Below, piece by piece: positions 1 to 6,772 of a stretch of DNA of 7,407 bases. The stretch covers positions 1 to 7,407 of the forward strand of contig JALZWD010000335.1 of NCBI GenBank assembly GCA_023300365.1. Direction: 5' to 3'. A model generated the notes under the pieces. The model saw nothing but the letters and a program-made list of their open reading frames with translations. It had not been told where the DNA came from and searched no databases. The DNA is from Flavimaricola sp. (GTDB lineage: Bacteria > Pseudomonadota > Alphaproteobacteria > Rhodobacterales > Rhodobacteraceae). Position 1 is the first letter of the stretch. Every line of letters begins with the position of its first letter. Position numbers and translations under genes: made by a program.

Positions 1-329
1 CGGTCCATGAATTCGAACATGCGATCCTTGCGCAAGGTAACCTTGCAACCAATCGGCATGCCTTCGCGCAGCTTAAACTGAGCGATCGATTTCTTGGCTT
101 TGGTGATCACCGCCTGCTGACCAGCGATTGTGGACAGGTCTTCCTGAGCGGATTTGGCTTTTTTGCTGTCACGAACAGCTTCAGCGCCACATCCGATATT
201 CAGAACGATTTTTTCCAGACGCGGGATCTGGAAGTCGTTCTTGTAGGAAAACTCTTCCTTCATGGCGGCTTTGATGGTTGCCCCATAAGCGGCCTTGAGG
301 CGGGGTGTGTAGTTTGCGGTATCAAGCAT
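1..329 (-). CDS. rplE: 50S ribosomal protein L5, N-terminal part (cut by the window edge)
   Basis: L5 binds 5S rRNA and helps form the central protuberance of the 50S subunit. About 109 N-terminal codons are visible; the C-terminal portion lies beyond the left edge. The translation begins [16 protein letters not shown] and continues with [18 protein letters not shown] at about residues 35-52, the conserved N-terminal L5 block, then [21 protein letters not shown] and GCKVTLR, which are also typical of L5. The ATG is at 329-327 and overlaps the rplX stop codon by one base (TAATG), so the two genes are probably translationally coupled. The order rplN-rplX-rplE is that of the bacterial spc operon. 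Nothing looks damaged in the visible part. Confidence 0.96.
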   Translation of the reverse strand, partial: MLDTANYTPRLKAAYGATIKAAMKEEFSYKNDFQIPRLEKIVLNIGCGAEAVRDSKKAKSAQEDLSTIAGQQAVITKAKKSIAQFKLREGMPIGCKVTLRKDRMFEFMD

Positions 330-634
330 TAGATCGCATCCCCTGTTGTCTTGGCGAAGCGCACTTTGTTGTCGCCATCCATCCGGAAACCGACGCGCGT
401 TGCTTTGCCGTTCTTATCAACGATCGACAGGTTGGACAGCGCAATCGGCATTGCCTTTGGCTGGCGACCACCTTGGTCGGTTTGGCTTTGCTTTACGTGA
501 CGGATCGAGATGTTCAATCCGTTTACGATTGCTTTGCCAGCGGTTGGATCAACGGACGAGATTTCGCCTGTCTTACCTTTGTCCTTACCAGTCATGATCA
601 TGACGGTATCACCTTTGCGGAGTTTAGCAGCCAT
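329..634 (-). CDS. rplX: 50S ribosomal protein L24
   Basis: L24 is an early 50S assembly protein that binds the 5' region of 23S rRNA. The 101-residue product has the expected family length. It opens with a KOW motif (about residues 5-35, including [19 protein letters not shown]) and continues with the family's [20 protein letters not shown] stretch and a C-terminal [19 protein letters not shown] segment. The ATG at 634-632 shares one base with the rplN stop codon. It is preceded at 6-base spacing by a strong GGAGGT ribosome binding site that lies inside the last rplN codons. The downstream junction with rplE is also a 1-base TAATG overlap. Expression is presumably set by the ribosomal protein operon as a whole. 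Confidence 0.98.
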   Translation of the reverse strand: MAAKLRKGDTVMIMTGKDKGKTGEISSVDPTAGKAIVNGLNISIRHVKQSQTDQGGRQPKAMPIALSNLSIVDKNGKATRVGFRMDGDNKVRFAKTTGDAI

Positions 635-1002
635 TACAGCACCTCCGGAGCAAGTGAGATGATCTTCATGAAGTTCTTGCCGCGCAGTTCGCGCACAACT
701 GGCCCGAAGATACGCGTGCCAACGGGCTCGCCCGCGTTATTGAGGATAACGGCTGCGTTGCGGTCAAAACGGATGGCTGTGCCATCGTCGCGACGGACTT
801 CTTTGGCGGTGCGCACAACGACAGCCTTGCGGACGTCGCCTTTTTTCACACGACCACGTGGAATGGCCTCTTTCACCGATACAACGATAATATCGCCGAC
901 CGATGCATAGCGGCGGTGCGACCCGCCCAAGACCTTGATGCATTGAACACGGCGTGCGCCGCTGTTGTCCGCTACATCCAGATTGGTCTGCATCTGAATC
1001 AT
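634..1002 (-). CDS. rplN: 50S ribosomal protein L14
   Basis: L14 sits at the subunit interface of the 50S particle and contributes to an intersubunit bridge. The 122-residue length is exactly what the family shows. The translation starts [19 protein letters not shown], matching the invariant L14 N-terminus. It contains [32 protein letters not shown], the [20 protein letters not shown] signature (about residues 78-97) and a [25 protein letters not shown]-terminal region. The ATG at 1002-1000 is preferred over the ATG three codons later because L14 proteins begin MIQ and because GGGAGA lies a few bases upstream. It is separated from rpsQ by 70 bases. That position corresponds to the spc operon boundary in enterobacteria and carries a hairpin here. 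Confidence 0.98.
   Translation of the reverse strand: MIQMQTNLDVADNSGARRVQCIKVLGGSHRRYASVGDIIVVSVKEAIPRGRVKKGDVRKAVVVRTAKEVRRDDGTAIRFDRNAAVILNNAGEPVGTRIFGPVVRELRGKNFMKIISLAPEVL
641..646 (-). promoter_or_regulatory. Ribosome binding site of rplX, inside rplN
   Basis: The minus strand reads GGAGGT, 6 bases before the rplX ATG. It is formed by the penultimate codons of rplN (the PEV codons), so the rplX translation signal is embedded in the upstream gene. This supports the chosen start and coupled translation. Confidence 0.8.
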
Positions 1003-1020
1003 TTGATGTCTCCCGACCTT

Positions 1021-1044
1021 TGGGGACGCGTCGCTAGCGCCCCA
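1021..1044 (-). other. GC-rich hairpin in the rpsQ-rplN gap
   Basis: The only sizeable gap within the ribosomal gene run (1003-1072) contains an inverted repeat. On the minus strand TGGGGCGC pairs with GCGTCCCCA, giving five plus three base pairs with a one-base bulge and a 7-base loop. No U-tract follows it, so it does not look like a simple intrinsic terminator. It ends about 12 bases before the GGGAGA ribosome binding site of rplN. An RNA processing, stability or translational control role is possible, but none is proven. Confidence 0.4.
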
Positions 1045-1072
1045 GGGTTTCGATTAATGTAACGTAAGGACC

Positions 1073-1309
1073 TTAGGCTTCTGCGCCCAAAACTTCCCAA
1101 CGCTTCGTCTTGGATTTGGGGGCACATTCCTGAATGCGGACTGTGTCACCAACGTTGAACGTGTTGTTCTCATCGTGCGCCCGGTACTTTTTGGACTTAC
1201 GAATGGTTTTCTGAAGCAGCGGGTGCTTGAAGCGGCGCTCGACAGACACGGTGACGGTCTGGGCGTTTTGGTTGCTTGTGACAACACCGGAGAGGATACG
1301 TTTTGGCAT
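1073..1309 (-). CDS. rpsQ: 30S ribosomal protein S17
   Basis: S17 is a primary 16S rRNA-binding protein of the 30S subunit with an OB fold. The product has 78 residues, normal for the family. It begins [21 protein letters not shown], followed by [20 protein letters not shown] and the [20 protein letters not shown] segment (about residues 45-64), which match S17's conserved blocks, and ends with [12 protein letters not shown]. The ATG at 1309-1307 lies one base after the rpmC stop codon. A GGAGG ribosome binding site with 6-base spacing is embedded in the last rpmC codons. The gene is followed by the 70-base gap before rplN. Confidence 0.98.
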   Translation of the reverse strand: MPKRILSGVVTSNQNAQTVTVSVERRFKHPLLQKTIRKSKKYRAHDENNTFNVGDTVRIQECAPKSKTKRWEVLGAEA

Positions 1310-1310
1310 C

Positions 1311-1520
1311 TTAGGCCTCCGTCGTTGCAGCGGCGGCTGCTTTTTGGTTCAGAATTGTTTTGACGCGGGCGGCACCACGACGGGCCTTGCGCATAGCGGC
1401 GGTGTTTTCCATCTGGCCTGTGGCCTGTTGGAAACGCAGGTTGAAGGATTCCTTTTTCAGGTCCGTCAACATCTGACGCAACTCGTCAGGTGATTTTTCG
1501 TGCAGTTCCTTGGCGTTCAT
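1311..1520 (-). CDS. rpmC: 50S ribosomal protein L29
   Basis: L29 is a small helical 50S protein located at the polypeptide exit tunnel, near the docking site of trigger factor and SRP. The 69-residue translation shows the family pattern: [20 protein letters not shown] at the N-terminus, [19 protein letters not shown] centrally and [17 protein letters not shown], followed by an Ala/Thr-rich tail. The ATG at 1520-1518 is preceded by AAGGAAG at about 9 bases. Here rpmC is the first ribosomal gene of the transcript. The usual upstream neighbour rplP is missing, and 124 non-coding bases and a small membrane-protein ORF lie upstream instead. The gene itself looks intact. Confidence 0.96.
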   Translation of the reverse strand: MNAKELHEKSPDELRQMLTDLKKESFNLRFQQATGQMENTAAMRKARRGAARVKTILNQKAAAAATTEA

Positions 1521-1644
1521 CGCCTATCTTCCTTTTATCAACATCACTGGTGGGCCGCATACGATACGTCACCCGATTCCCAGTGGAGTGGGTGGTGAAG
1601 AGCAGCGTTTAGACCGGGATGGGGTGCGTGGCAAGGGCCAATTG
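1521..1644 (-). promoter_or_regulatory. Leader region upstream of rpmC with candidate promoter and inverted repeats
   Basis: These 124 bases contain no supportable gene. Read on the minus strand, a TTGCCA hexamer (1634-1629) lies 17 bases before TAAACG (1611-1606). This is a possible but weak -35/-10 pair; only three of the six -10 bases match TATAAT. Downstream, CACTGG (1585-1580) could pair with CCAGTG (1550-1545). A short alternative hairpin CCCA/TGGG (1592-1579) uses some of the same bases, so the two folds exclude each other. An AAGGAAG ribosome binding site for rpmC ends the region. A promoter somewhere between here and 1985 is required by the absence of any ribosomal gene upstream, but its position is uncertain. 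Confidence 0.3.
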
Positions 1645-1917
1645 CTAGTTCGTCTGTACATGAATGTCAGGGTAACATGTCACGAAAGGCCACAGCAGCA
1701 ATGGTGCGATAAATAAAAAGAGAATAGCATGGCCAACCAATCGCTCTTTGCGGCTTTCAATAATCCTCTTAAAGCCAAACATGACCAAGACAATCCGCCA
1801 AGGCCCCAAGCGATAGACAAACACAAGCCTCGCAAGAAAGATGAGCGTGAAGATTCCGGCGGCAATCTGGAAAGGCACTGCTGACGTTTCGAAGCATTCA
1901 CTAAATTTCGTAAGCAT
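1645..1917 (-). CDS. Small two-helix membrane protein of unknown function upstream of rpmC
   Basis: I do not recognise this 90-residue product. Two hydrophobic stretches are clear: about residues 13-35 (within AVPFQIAAGIFTLIFLARLV) and 62-81 (GHAILFLFIAPLLLWPFVT). They are separated by a strongly basic segment (KRIIESRKER), so the loop is probably cytoplasmic with both ends outside. The ATG at 1917-1915 is the first possible start, because an in-frame stop lies two codons upstream. The best ribosome binding sequence, AGGA, sits unusually close to it. The ORF lies on the ribosomal strand, 124 bases before rpmC, and could be co-transcribed with it. Reading as real coding is supported by the coherent membrane topology and by the lack of a better competing ORF. 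It could still be chance. Confidence 0.55.
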   Translation of the reverse strand: MLTKFSECFETSAVPFQIAAGIFTLIFLARLVFVYRLGPWRIVLVMFGFKRIIESRKERLVGHAILFLFIAPLLLWPFVTCYPDIHVQTN

Positions 1918-1985
1918 TTCCTATCAAACTGCCGCGCAAGTTGTTAGCCCTCGCCTCAACAAGCAGTCTGCGATATCTGAACACC
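1918..1985. promoter_or_regulatory. Divergent intergenic region with a small inverted repeat
   Basis: These 68 bases separate the minus-strand ORF from the plus-strand oxygenase and should carry promoters for one or both directions. I see no convincing -35/-10 pair in either direction. A perfect 5-base inverted repeat, TTGTT at 1941-1945 and AACAA at 1958-1962 with a 12-base spacer, could be an operator half-site pair. It is short enough to be chance. Confidence 0.25.
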
Positions 1986-2597
1986 ATGACAAATATCACC
2001 CCCCTCTTCACAACCCCCCTGTATCGCGCGCGTTTGTCCTCTGACATCGACGCCGCTGAGCTTGAGCATTCTTGCCTGTCCATCGCCGAAGATGATGAGG
2101 CGGGGCAGGATTGGTGTGAGGCAAATGATTTTCCGGGGTATACGTCTTATGCCTCGCTCAGCGATTTGCCGTGGCGGTTTCCGATCTTTGAGGCCGTCAA
2201 ACAGGCGCTCGATAAGCATGTGGCAGATTTTGCCAAGGAGCTGTGCTTTGATTTGGGCGACAAGGCGCTTGAGCTGGAAGATATCTGGATCAATATTCTG
2301 CCTGAGGGCGGCATTCATACGGCCCACATCCATCCGCATTCGGTGATTTCGGGGACGACATATGTGGCGATGCCGGAGGGGACGAGCGCATTGAAGCTGG
2401 AAGACCCGCGTTTGCCAATGATGATGGCGGCACCGGGGCGGAGCAAGGATGCGCCGGAACATTTGCGGCAATTCGTTTACGTGAAACCGGACGTGGGCGA
2501 TGTGTTGCTTTGGGAAAGTTGGCTGCGCCATGAGGTGCCGATGAATATGGCCGAGGAAGACCGGATCAGCGTGAGTTTCAATTATCGCTGGGGCTGA
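1986..2597 (+). CDS. Putative 2-oxoglutarate/Fe(II)-dependent oxygenase (TIGR02466 / 2OG-FeII_Oxy_5 type)
   Basis: The 203-residue product resembles the uncharacterised TIGR02466 family, proposed to have the double-stranded beta-helix fold of 2-oxoglutarate/Fe(II) oxygenases. Visible hallmarks are WINILPEGG (residues 101-109), a histidine-rich HTAHIHPHSVISGTTYV (111-127; candidate metal ligands H114 and H116), and the KLEDPR block. A C-terminal GDVLLWESWLRHEVPMN (171-187; candidate distal ligand H182) follows, then RISVSFNY, whose R193 is the likely 2-oxoglutarate-binding arginine. These assignments are by motif position only. The start is taken at the ATG at 1986, although the frame is open back to a TTG at 1941, because the family motif begins with the TPLFTTPLY segment. 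No good ribosome binding site is visible. The substrate is unknown. The epimerase gene follows after 4 bases, suggesting an operon. Confidence 0.82.
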   Translation: MTNITPLFTTPLYRARLSSDIDAAELEHSCLSIAEDDEAGQDWCEANDFPGYTSYASLSDLPWRFPIFEAVKQALDKHVADFAKELCFDLGDKALELEDIWINILPEGGIHTAHIHPHSVISGTTYVAMPEGTSALKLEDPRLPMMMAAPGRSKDAPEHLRQFVYVKPDVGDVLLWESWLRHEVPMNMAEEDRISVSFNYRWG

Positions 2598-2601
2598 GGA
2601 C

Positions 2602-3591
2602 GTGGAGGTCTTTGGCACGGCCCCGGACGGCACCAATGTTGAGTTGGTGACCCTTTGTAATGGCGGAGTGACCGCGCGGGTAATGACTTGGGGGGCCTCG
2701 CTTCAGGATCTACGGATGGACGGCATTGACCATGCGCTTGTTGTAGGCAGCCGAGATTTTGACACCTATCTTGGCCCGTTGAAATACGCGGGCGCGATTG
2801 TCGGACGGGTTGCCAACCGGATTGCCGAGGGGCGCGCGACATTGGATGGGCGTGTTTGCCAATTTGATTGCAATGAGAATGGACGCACGACGCTTCATGG
2901 CGGAAGCAGTGGCGCGGGCGAGCGAAATTGGACCCTGCGTGAACATGACCGGGTAAGCTGTGAGATGGCCGTGACGTTGCGGGATGGTCAGGACGGATTT
3001 CCCGGAAATTTGGCGATCACCGCGCGCTATGCCTTGGCGGAGGATGGCGTTTTGACGGTCACACTCCGGGCAGGCACAGATGCCCCGACGTTTTGTAATT
3101 TGGCGCATCACAGCTTTTGGAATTTGGACGGGAGACCGGATCATTCGCACCATATTTTGCGCATTCCAGCTGACAGGTATCTCGCCTTGGACCAAGACAA
3201 TATCCCGCAAGGGGCACCAATGGATGTCGTCGGGTCACGATTTGATTTTCGGCATGGGCGGCAAATTGTGAGGCCGGACGACGCGGGTATCGACCATTGT
3301 TTATGTTTTGATGACGCCCAAGATTTGCGCCCTCTTTGCCGTCTTGAGGCCGGAGGCATCCAATTGCAGATCAGCAGCCACGAGCCGGGCTTGCAAGTCT
3401 ATGACGGACGCCATTTTAATGCGGCCCAGATTGTCGGCCATGAGGGGCAATCTGTTGGCAGGTATGCCGGTGTCGCACTAGAGCCGCAGCAATGGCCCAA
3501 TGCACCCAATCGGCCCGATTGCCCCGGTGTGCGGTTGGACCCCGGCGAAACATATCAACAGACATCGACATATCGCTTGGTCCGGCTCTAG
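2602..3591 (+). CDS. galM: Aldose 1-epimerase (mutarotase)
   Basis: Aldose 1-epimerase interconverts the alpha and beta anomers of sugars such as galactose and glucose in the cytoplasm. The 329-residue length fits the GalM family. Conserved blocks appear in order: GRVANRIAEG (residues 68-77), TTLHGG with H99, NLAHHSFWNLDG with H170, GIDHCLCF with D231, and GVALEPQQWPNAPN with E294. By alignment to the family, H99, H170, D231 and E294 correspond to the substrate-binding or acid/base residues, with H170 and E294 as the catalytic acid and base. All are present, so it should be active. The GTG start is 4 bases after the oxygenase stop, in a GAGGA context that is closer than ideal. No galK, galT or transporter gene lies nearby, so the pathway it serves is unclear. 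Confidence 0.93.
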   Translation: MEVFGTAPDGTNVELVTLCNGGVTARVMTWGASLQDLRMDGIDHALVVGSRDFDTYLGPLKYAGAIVGRVANRIAEGRATLDGRVCQFDCNENGRTTLHGGSSGAGERNWTLREHDRVSCEMAVTLRDGQDGFPGNLAITARYALAEDGVLTVTLRAGTDAPTFCNLAHHSFWNLDGRPDHSHHILRIPADRYLALDQDNIPQGAPMDVVGSRFDFRHGRQIVRPDDAGIDHCLCFDDAQDLRPLCRLEAGGIQLQISSHEPGLQVYDGRHFNAAQIVGHEGQSVGRYAGVALEPQQWPNAPNRPDCPGVRLDPGETYQQTSTYRLVRL

Positions 3592-3698
3592 CGGTTGGAT
3601 CGCACCCCCCCCGACCTGATTGGTCTTGTTTCTAACCATAGTGCGCGTTGAAGCCGCGGCCCCTTGATTGCCGAGGCGGGTTGGGCCATCCATTGCAA
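3592..3698 (+). other. Gap between galM and the lipoprotein gene
   Basis: No gene is visible in these 107 bases. They contain a run of eight C (3605-3612) and a weak 4-base hairpin, GACC (3613-3616) with GGTC (3622-3625), followed by TTGTTT. This is too weak to call a terminator. The frame of the next gene is open back to a TTG at 3648, but the lipoprotein signal argues for the ATG at 3699. Whether the lipoprotein gene is transcribed from galM or from its own promoter cannot be decided. Confidence 0.35.
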
Positions 3699-4088
3699 AT
3701 GATCCGGTTGTTCATCTTGTTGTCGTTCCTGCCAGTCCTTGGATGTGAGGGCGACGAAAGCCTGTCAGGGTATGCGCAAACGGATAATGCGTTTGTCTTG
3801 GTTGAATTGAACGACGTGGTTTTTGAGGGTCGGGCCACACTTGTTTTGGCGTCTGGCGGCGACGTGCGTGGCGAAGCGCCGTGCAATACGTGGAGCGCGA
3901 TACAGAGCGCGCCCTACCCATGGTTTGAACTTGGCCCGATTGCCGCCACCCGCCGCGCCTGCGCGGACCTGAGTATGGAGCAGGCATTTTTTGCGGCTTT
4001 GGGTGACATGACCATTTCAGAAGTGTCGGGAGATATTTTGATCCTGTCCAACACGGATGGCGGGCGGATGGTGTTTCAGGCCGAATAA
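3699..4088 (+). CDS. META-domain lipoprotein (HslJ-like)
   Basis: The 129-residue product starts with a short lipoprotein signal peptide, [17 protein letters not shown]16 is the likely lipidated residue and the +2 residue is Glu, so outer-membrane sorting is plausible. The remainder resembles the META domain found in Hsl[21 protein letters not shown] (about residues 44-63), an [21 protein letters not shown] segment (81-101), and a C-terminal [16 protein letters not shown] strand pair. The CN and AC cysteines (C62, C88) are the pair commonly conserved in this domain. The molecular function of META domains is not well defined; HslJ is linked to novobiocin resistance and heat shock in E. coli. 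The start at 3699 was chosen because it places the signal peptide at the N-terminus. The 3' end overlaps the convergent recO gene by 13 bases. Confidence 0.8.
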   Translation: MIRLFILLSFLPVLGCEGDESLSGYAQTDNAFVLVELNDVVFEGRATLVLASGGDVRGEAPCNTWSAIQSAPYPWFELGPIAATRRACADLSMEQAFFAALGDMTISEVSGDILILSNTDGGRMVFQAE

Positions 4089-4807
4089 GACTTGAGCACA
4101 TCAATGAGCCGCGCCCGTGCGGCCGGCACCTTGGGGCCGCCTAAACTACGGTACAGGCGATTTTCGACGAAATGTCCTGTGGTGCCGAGGGCACGGGCGA
4201 TTTCGGTGTTTGTCGCGTCCCCTTCGCCGCGCATGACATCTGGCAAAGGCAACATCCGGTCAGCCCAAGCGCCTGCGGCACTTTCTGCAACCGCGCGGCC
4301 AGATTTAGGCGAAATGTAGATCAAGCGATCATTTGCACCGCTCACTGCGCAAGCGCCCAACTCAAGTCCAAAACCCATGTCATCGAGCAAGGCCATTTCC
4401 CAATTTAGGTAGGCCAAGGGCCAAATTGACGAATGCCCCAAGAGATCGAGAAGCTGAATTGTTTTTGCATAAAGCGCTGGGTGGGGATCACGTTCGGGGA
4501 GTGTGGTGGCAAGCAGTGCGGTGACGGCATTCAGGCCAGCCAAGGCCAATTTATCACCCATGGCCGCCGCCGAGCGGCTACGAAGGGGTTCGATGGTAAA
4601 AGTGCCCAATTGATTCTCGAGCCTGGCGCGCCAAGAAATGCTGATTTGACTGCCCGGTTGCAAGGCTGGGCGTAGCTTGCGGCCAATTCCACCACGGACG
4701 ATACCCGCATGACGCCCATGTTTGGATGTGAAGATATCAGCAATAACGGAGGTTTCTCCGTATTTTCGCACGGCCAGAACCGCCCCTTCATCATCCCATT
4801 CAATCAT
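4076..4807 (-). CDS. recO: DNA repair protein RecO
   Basis: RecO works with RecR in the RecF pathway, loading RecA on SSB-coated single-stranded DNA and annealing strands. The 243-residue product has normal length. The N-terminal OB-fold region (about 1-80) includes [20 protein letters not shown], the [11 protein letters not shown] loop and the [17 protein letters not shown] strand block. The helical C-terminal region includes [23 protein letters not shown] and [13 protein letters not shown]. Only one cysteine (C153) remains where some RecO proteins have a four-cysteine zinc site, so no zinc finger is expected. The ATG at 4807 lies 10 bases after the DUF1491 stop, without a strong ribosome binding site. 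It is the last gene of the lepB-rnc-era block and its stop region overlaps the META gene. Confidence 0.95.
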   Translation of the reverse strand: MIEWDDEGAVLAVRKYGETSVIADIFTSKHGRHAGIVRGGIGRKLRPALQPGSQISISWRARLENQLGTFTIEPLRSRSAAAMGDKLALAGLNAVTALLATTLPERDPHPALYAKTIQLLDLLGHSSIWPLAYLNWEMALLDDMGFGLELGACAVSGANDRLIYISPKSGRAVAESAAGAWADRMLPLPDVMRGEGDATNTEIARALGTTGHFVENRLYRSLGGPKVPAARARLIDVLKSYSA

Positions 4808-4817
4808 ACTTAGGAGT

Positions 4818-5150
4818 TTAGGTGTCTAGACCGTCTTCGTCGAGCAAATGCCGCCCATCTCGATCTTCGACCTCGATCACCCACAGGTCGGCGTCAAAGC
4901 TGCGCTGTTTGGCGATGCTGGCGTCGACGTCACGCTCGGGGCCTTGGGCAAGAACAACCCACGCCCGCGTGCCAGATTGGAGATCAAAGGAGCGTTGGAA
5001 ACAAATCGCCTCTCCGTCGAGTGTATTGAGCTTAACCAAGACCGCCCCCGCTGTGGCGTCACCCTTGGCTGTGACGAAGGCGGGAATGCTGGCAAGTTGC
5101 AGGCGTGCGCGGTAGGCGGCCACCCAGAAGTCGGTGGTCAGGCGCGCCAT
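4818..5150 (-). CDS. DUF1491 family protein
   Basis: This 110-residue protein matches the small alphaproteobacterial DUF1491 family. The recognisable features are the start [20 protein letters not shown], a [17 protein letters not shown] block (about 30-46), [20 protein letters not shown] (51-70), and a C-terminal [18 protein letters not shown]. The function is unknown; no enzyme motif, signal peptide or membrane segment is visible, so it is probably cytoplasmic. It lies between era and recO, 33 bases after era and 10 bases before recO, a placement I recall as common in Rhodobacterales. This suggests co-transcription, but does not prove a shared role. The ribosome binding site is weak, with a purine-rich AAAAGGGCAGGG upstream. 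Confidence 0.9.
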   Translation of the reverse strand: MARLTTDFWVAAYRARLQLASIPAFVTAKGDATAGAVLVKLNTLDGEAICFQRSFDLQSGTRAWVVLAQGPERDVDASIAKQRSFDADLWVIEVEDRDGRHLLDEDGLDT

Positions 5151-5183
5151 TAGATGCGCCCTGCCCTTTTGGTCCCAACCTTC

Positions 5184-6095
5184 TCAAACATTGCCATCTT
5201 TGAAATCAAGTCCCATCTGCGAATACCGTTCGCTCTCTTCAAGCCAATTTGGCCGCACTTTGACTTGGAGGAAGAGATGTACCCGGCGGCCAAGAAATGC
5301 CTCAAGCTCTTCTCGACTGGCTTTGGACACGGCTTTGATCGTTTCGCCCTTTTTGCCCAAGACGATGCCTTTGTGGCCGTCACGACCGACATAAATAAAT
5401 TGGTCTATCCGCGCCGAGCCGTCGTCGCGTTCCTCCCAGCTTTCTGTCTCAACCGTCAACTCATATGGCAGTTCTTGGTGCAAACGCAGGGTCAGTTTTT
5501 CGCGCGTCATCTCGGCGGCGATCATCCGCATTGGCAGGTCGGCGATCTGATCTTCGGGGTAGAGCCATGGCCCGGCTGGCATTTCGGTCGCCAGCCACGT
5601 GCGCAGCTGGTCGGTTCCGTGGCCGCGTTCGGCGGAAATCATAAATGTTTCGGCAAAGGCAAAGGCCTCGTTCATCTCGCGGGTCAGACCCAGCAGGGCT
5701 TCGGTTTTCACTTTGTCGATTTTGTTGATCGCCAATGCCACTTTGCGACCATCGGCAATTTCGTCCAAACGGCCAAGGATGGCTTTGACGCCTTCGGAAA
5801 TACCGCGGTGTGCTTCGATCATCAGCACAACCACATCGGCATCCGCAGCCCCGCCCCACGCAGCCGCAACCATAGCCCTGTCAAGCCTGCGACGTGGTTT
5901 GAACAAACCGGGCGTATCAATAAAGACAATTTGCGCCTGACCCTCCATCGCCACGCCGCGAATGCGGGCGCGCGTGGTTTGCACCTTGTGTGTTACAATC
6001 GACACCTTGGCCCCGACCATGCGATTAAGAAGGGTGGATTTGCCAGCGTTCGGCTCACCGATGAGAGCCACAAATCCGGCGGATGTCTGTGTCAT
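5184..6095 (-). CDS. era: GTPase Era
   Basis: Era is an essential GTPase that binds the 3' end of 16S rRNA and guides 30S subunit maturation. The 303-residue product has the usual length and both domains. In the GTPase domain, the P-loop is GEPNAGKST (13-21), switch I includes TTRARIRG (40-47), the G3 motif is DTPG (60-63), G4 is NKID (124-127) and G5 is SAE (154-156). The C-terminal KH domain carries [15 protein letters not shown] (240-254) and ends with VKVRPNW (278-284). All nucleotide-binding residues appear intact. Its ATG overlaps the rnc stop by 4 bases (ATGA), implying coupled translation. The rnc-era pairing is widespread and fits a shared role in rRNA maturation. Confidence 0.98.
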   Translation of the reverse strand: MTQTSAGFVALIGEPNAGKSTLLNRMVGAKVSIVTHKVQTTRARIRGVAMEGQAQIVFIDTPGLFKPRRRLDRAMVAAAWGGAADADVVVLMIEAHRGISEGVKAILGRLDEIADGRKVALAINKIDKVKTEALLGLTREMNEAFAFAETFMISAERGHGTDQLRTWLATEMPAGPWLYPEDQIADLPMRMIAAEMTREKLTLRLHQELPYELTVETESWEERDDGSARIDQFIYVGRDGHKGIVLGKKGETIKAVSKASREELEAFLGRRVHLFLQVKVRPNWLEESERYSQMGLDFKDGNV

Positions 6096-6772
6096 TGCGT
6101 GACTTTCTCTAAAAGGGCGGCGGCTGCGGCCTGCTCGGCGTGGCGCTTTGATCCGGCGGTGGCCTGTTCGGTTGGCCCCGACGACAAGCGTGCCTCAATG
6201 GTGAATACGGGTGCGTGATCCGGGCCAGACCGTGCGATTTCGACATAGGCTGGCGGCGGTTCTGAGCGGGCCTGAGCCCATTCTTGGAGTGCGGTTTTTG
6301 CATCCCGAGCGTCGGCATCGACACTGGCGATGCGACTGGCCCAATGGCGCAAGATCACCTGTTTGGCCGCCTCGTGCCCACCGTCGAGCCACACTGCAGC
6401 AATCACGGCCTCCATGGCATCCGCCAAGAGCGCCTCTTTGCGACGACCACCAGATTTCATCTCGGAGCGTCCCAATTTTAAAACTGCACCAAGATCCATT
6501 TCGCGGGCAACGTCCGCACAGGCCTCGCGGCGCACAAGCGCGTTATATCGCGGCGCAATTTGCCCTTCTGCAGCTTGGGTATCCGCCGCGAGCAGTGCCT
6601 CGGCCATCACCAAGCCCAAGACGCGATCCCCCAAGAATTCAAGACGTTGATTGTCGCCACGGTTTTGTGTGGCAATTGAGGAATGCGTGACCGCTTGGAC
6701 CAACAATTCGGGTTTGGCAAAGCTGTGTCCAAGCCTTTGGCAAAAGACTGTGAGATCTGTCGATATTTTCAT
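6092..6772 (-). CDS. rnc: Ribonuclease III
   Basis: RNase III cleaves double-stranded RNA and processes the 30S rRNA precursor. From the ATG at 6772 the product has 226 residues, the normal length. The catalytic domain carries the signature [15 protein letters not shown] (41-55), with E45 and D49. The second acidic pair lies in [18 protein letters not shown] (115-132), with D118 and E121, so the metal site is complete. The double-stranded RNA-binding domain spans about 156-223, starting [13 protein letters not shown] and ending with [17 protein letters not shown]. The frame stays open to an ATG at 6823. The 6772 start is preferred because it overlaps the upstream stop codon by exactly ATGA and gives the family's usual N-terminus. 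The 6823 start would overlap the upstream gene by 55 bases. Confidence 0.96.
   Translation of the reverse strand: MKISTDLTVFCQRLGHSFAKPELLVQAVTHSSIATQNRGDNQRLEFLGDRVLGLVMAEALLAADTQAAEGQIAPRYNALVRREACADVAREMDLGAVLKLGRSEMKSGGRRKEALLADAMEAVIAAVWLDGGHEAAKQVILRHWASRIASVDADARDAKTALQEWAQARSEPPPAYVEIARSGPDHAPVFTIEARLSSGPTEQATAGSKRHAEQAAAAALLEKVTQ

Noticed and set aside
305..910. 201-codon plus-strand ORF opposite rplX and rplN
   Set aside because: It lies wholly antisense to two unmistakable ribosomal protein genes, has no recognisable domain and is an antisense shadow of their codon bias.
1841..2044. 67-codon plus-strand ORF spanning the divergent region
   Set aside because: It overlaps both the membrane-protein ORF and the oxygenase start in other frames and shows no motif or convincing ribosome binding site.
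1956..2636. 226-codon minus-strand ORF opposite the oxygenase gene
   Set aside because: The opposite strand encodes the conserved oxygenase motifs. This frame is rich in Arg, His and Pro with no domain, as expected of a shadow frame.
3613..3631. Possible intrinsic terminator after galM (GACC/GGTC then TTGTTT)
   Set aside because: The stem is only 4 base pairs and the T-tract is interrupted, too weak to call.
5154..6218. 354-codon plus-strand ORF opposite era and the end of rnc
   Set aside because: Long, but it mirrors era, whose GTPase and KH motifs are complete. The plus-strand translation shows no family motif and a cysteine/histidine/phenylalanine-rich shadow composition.
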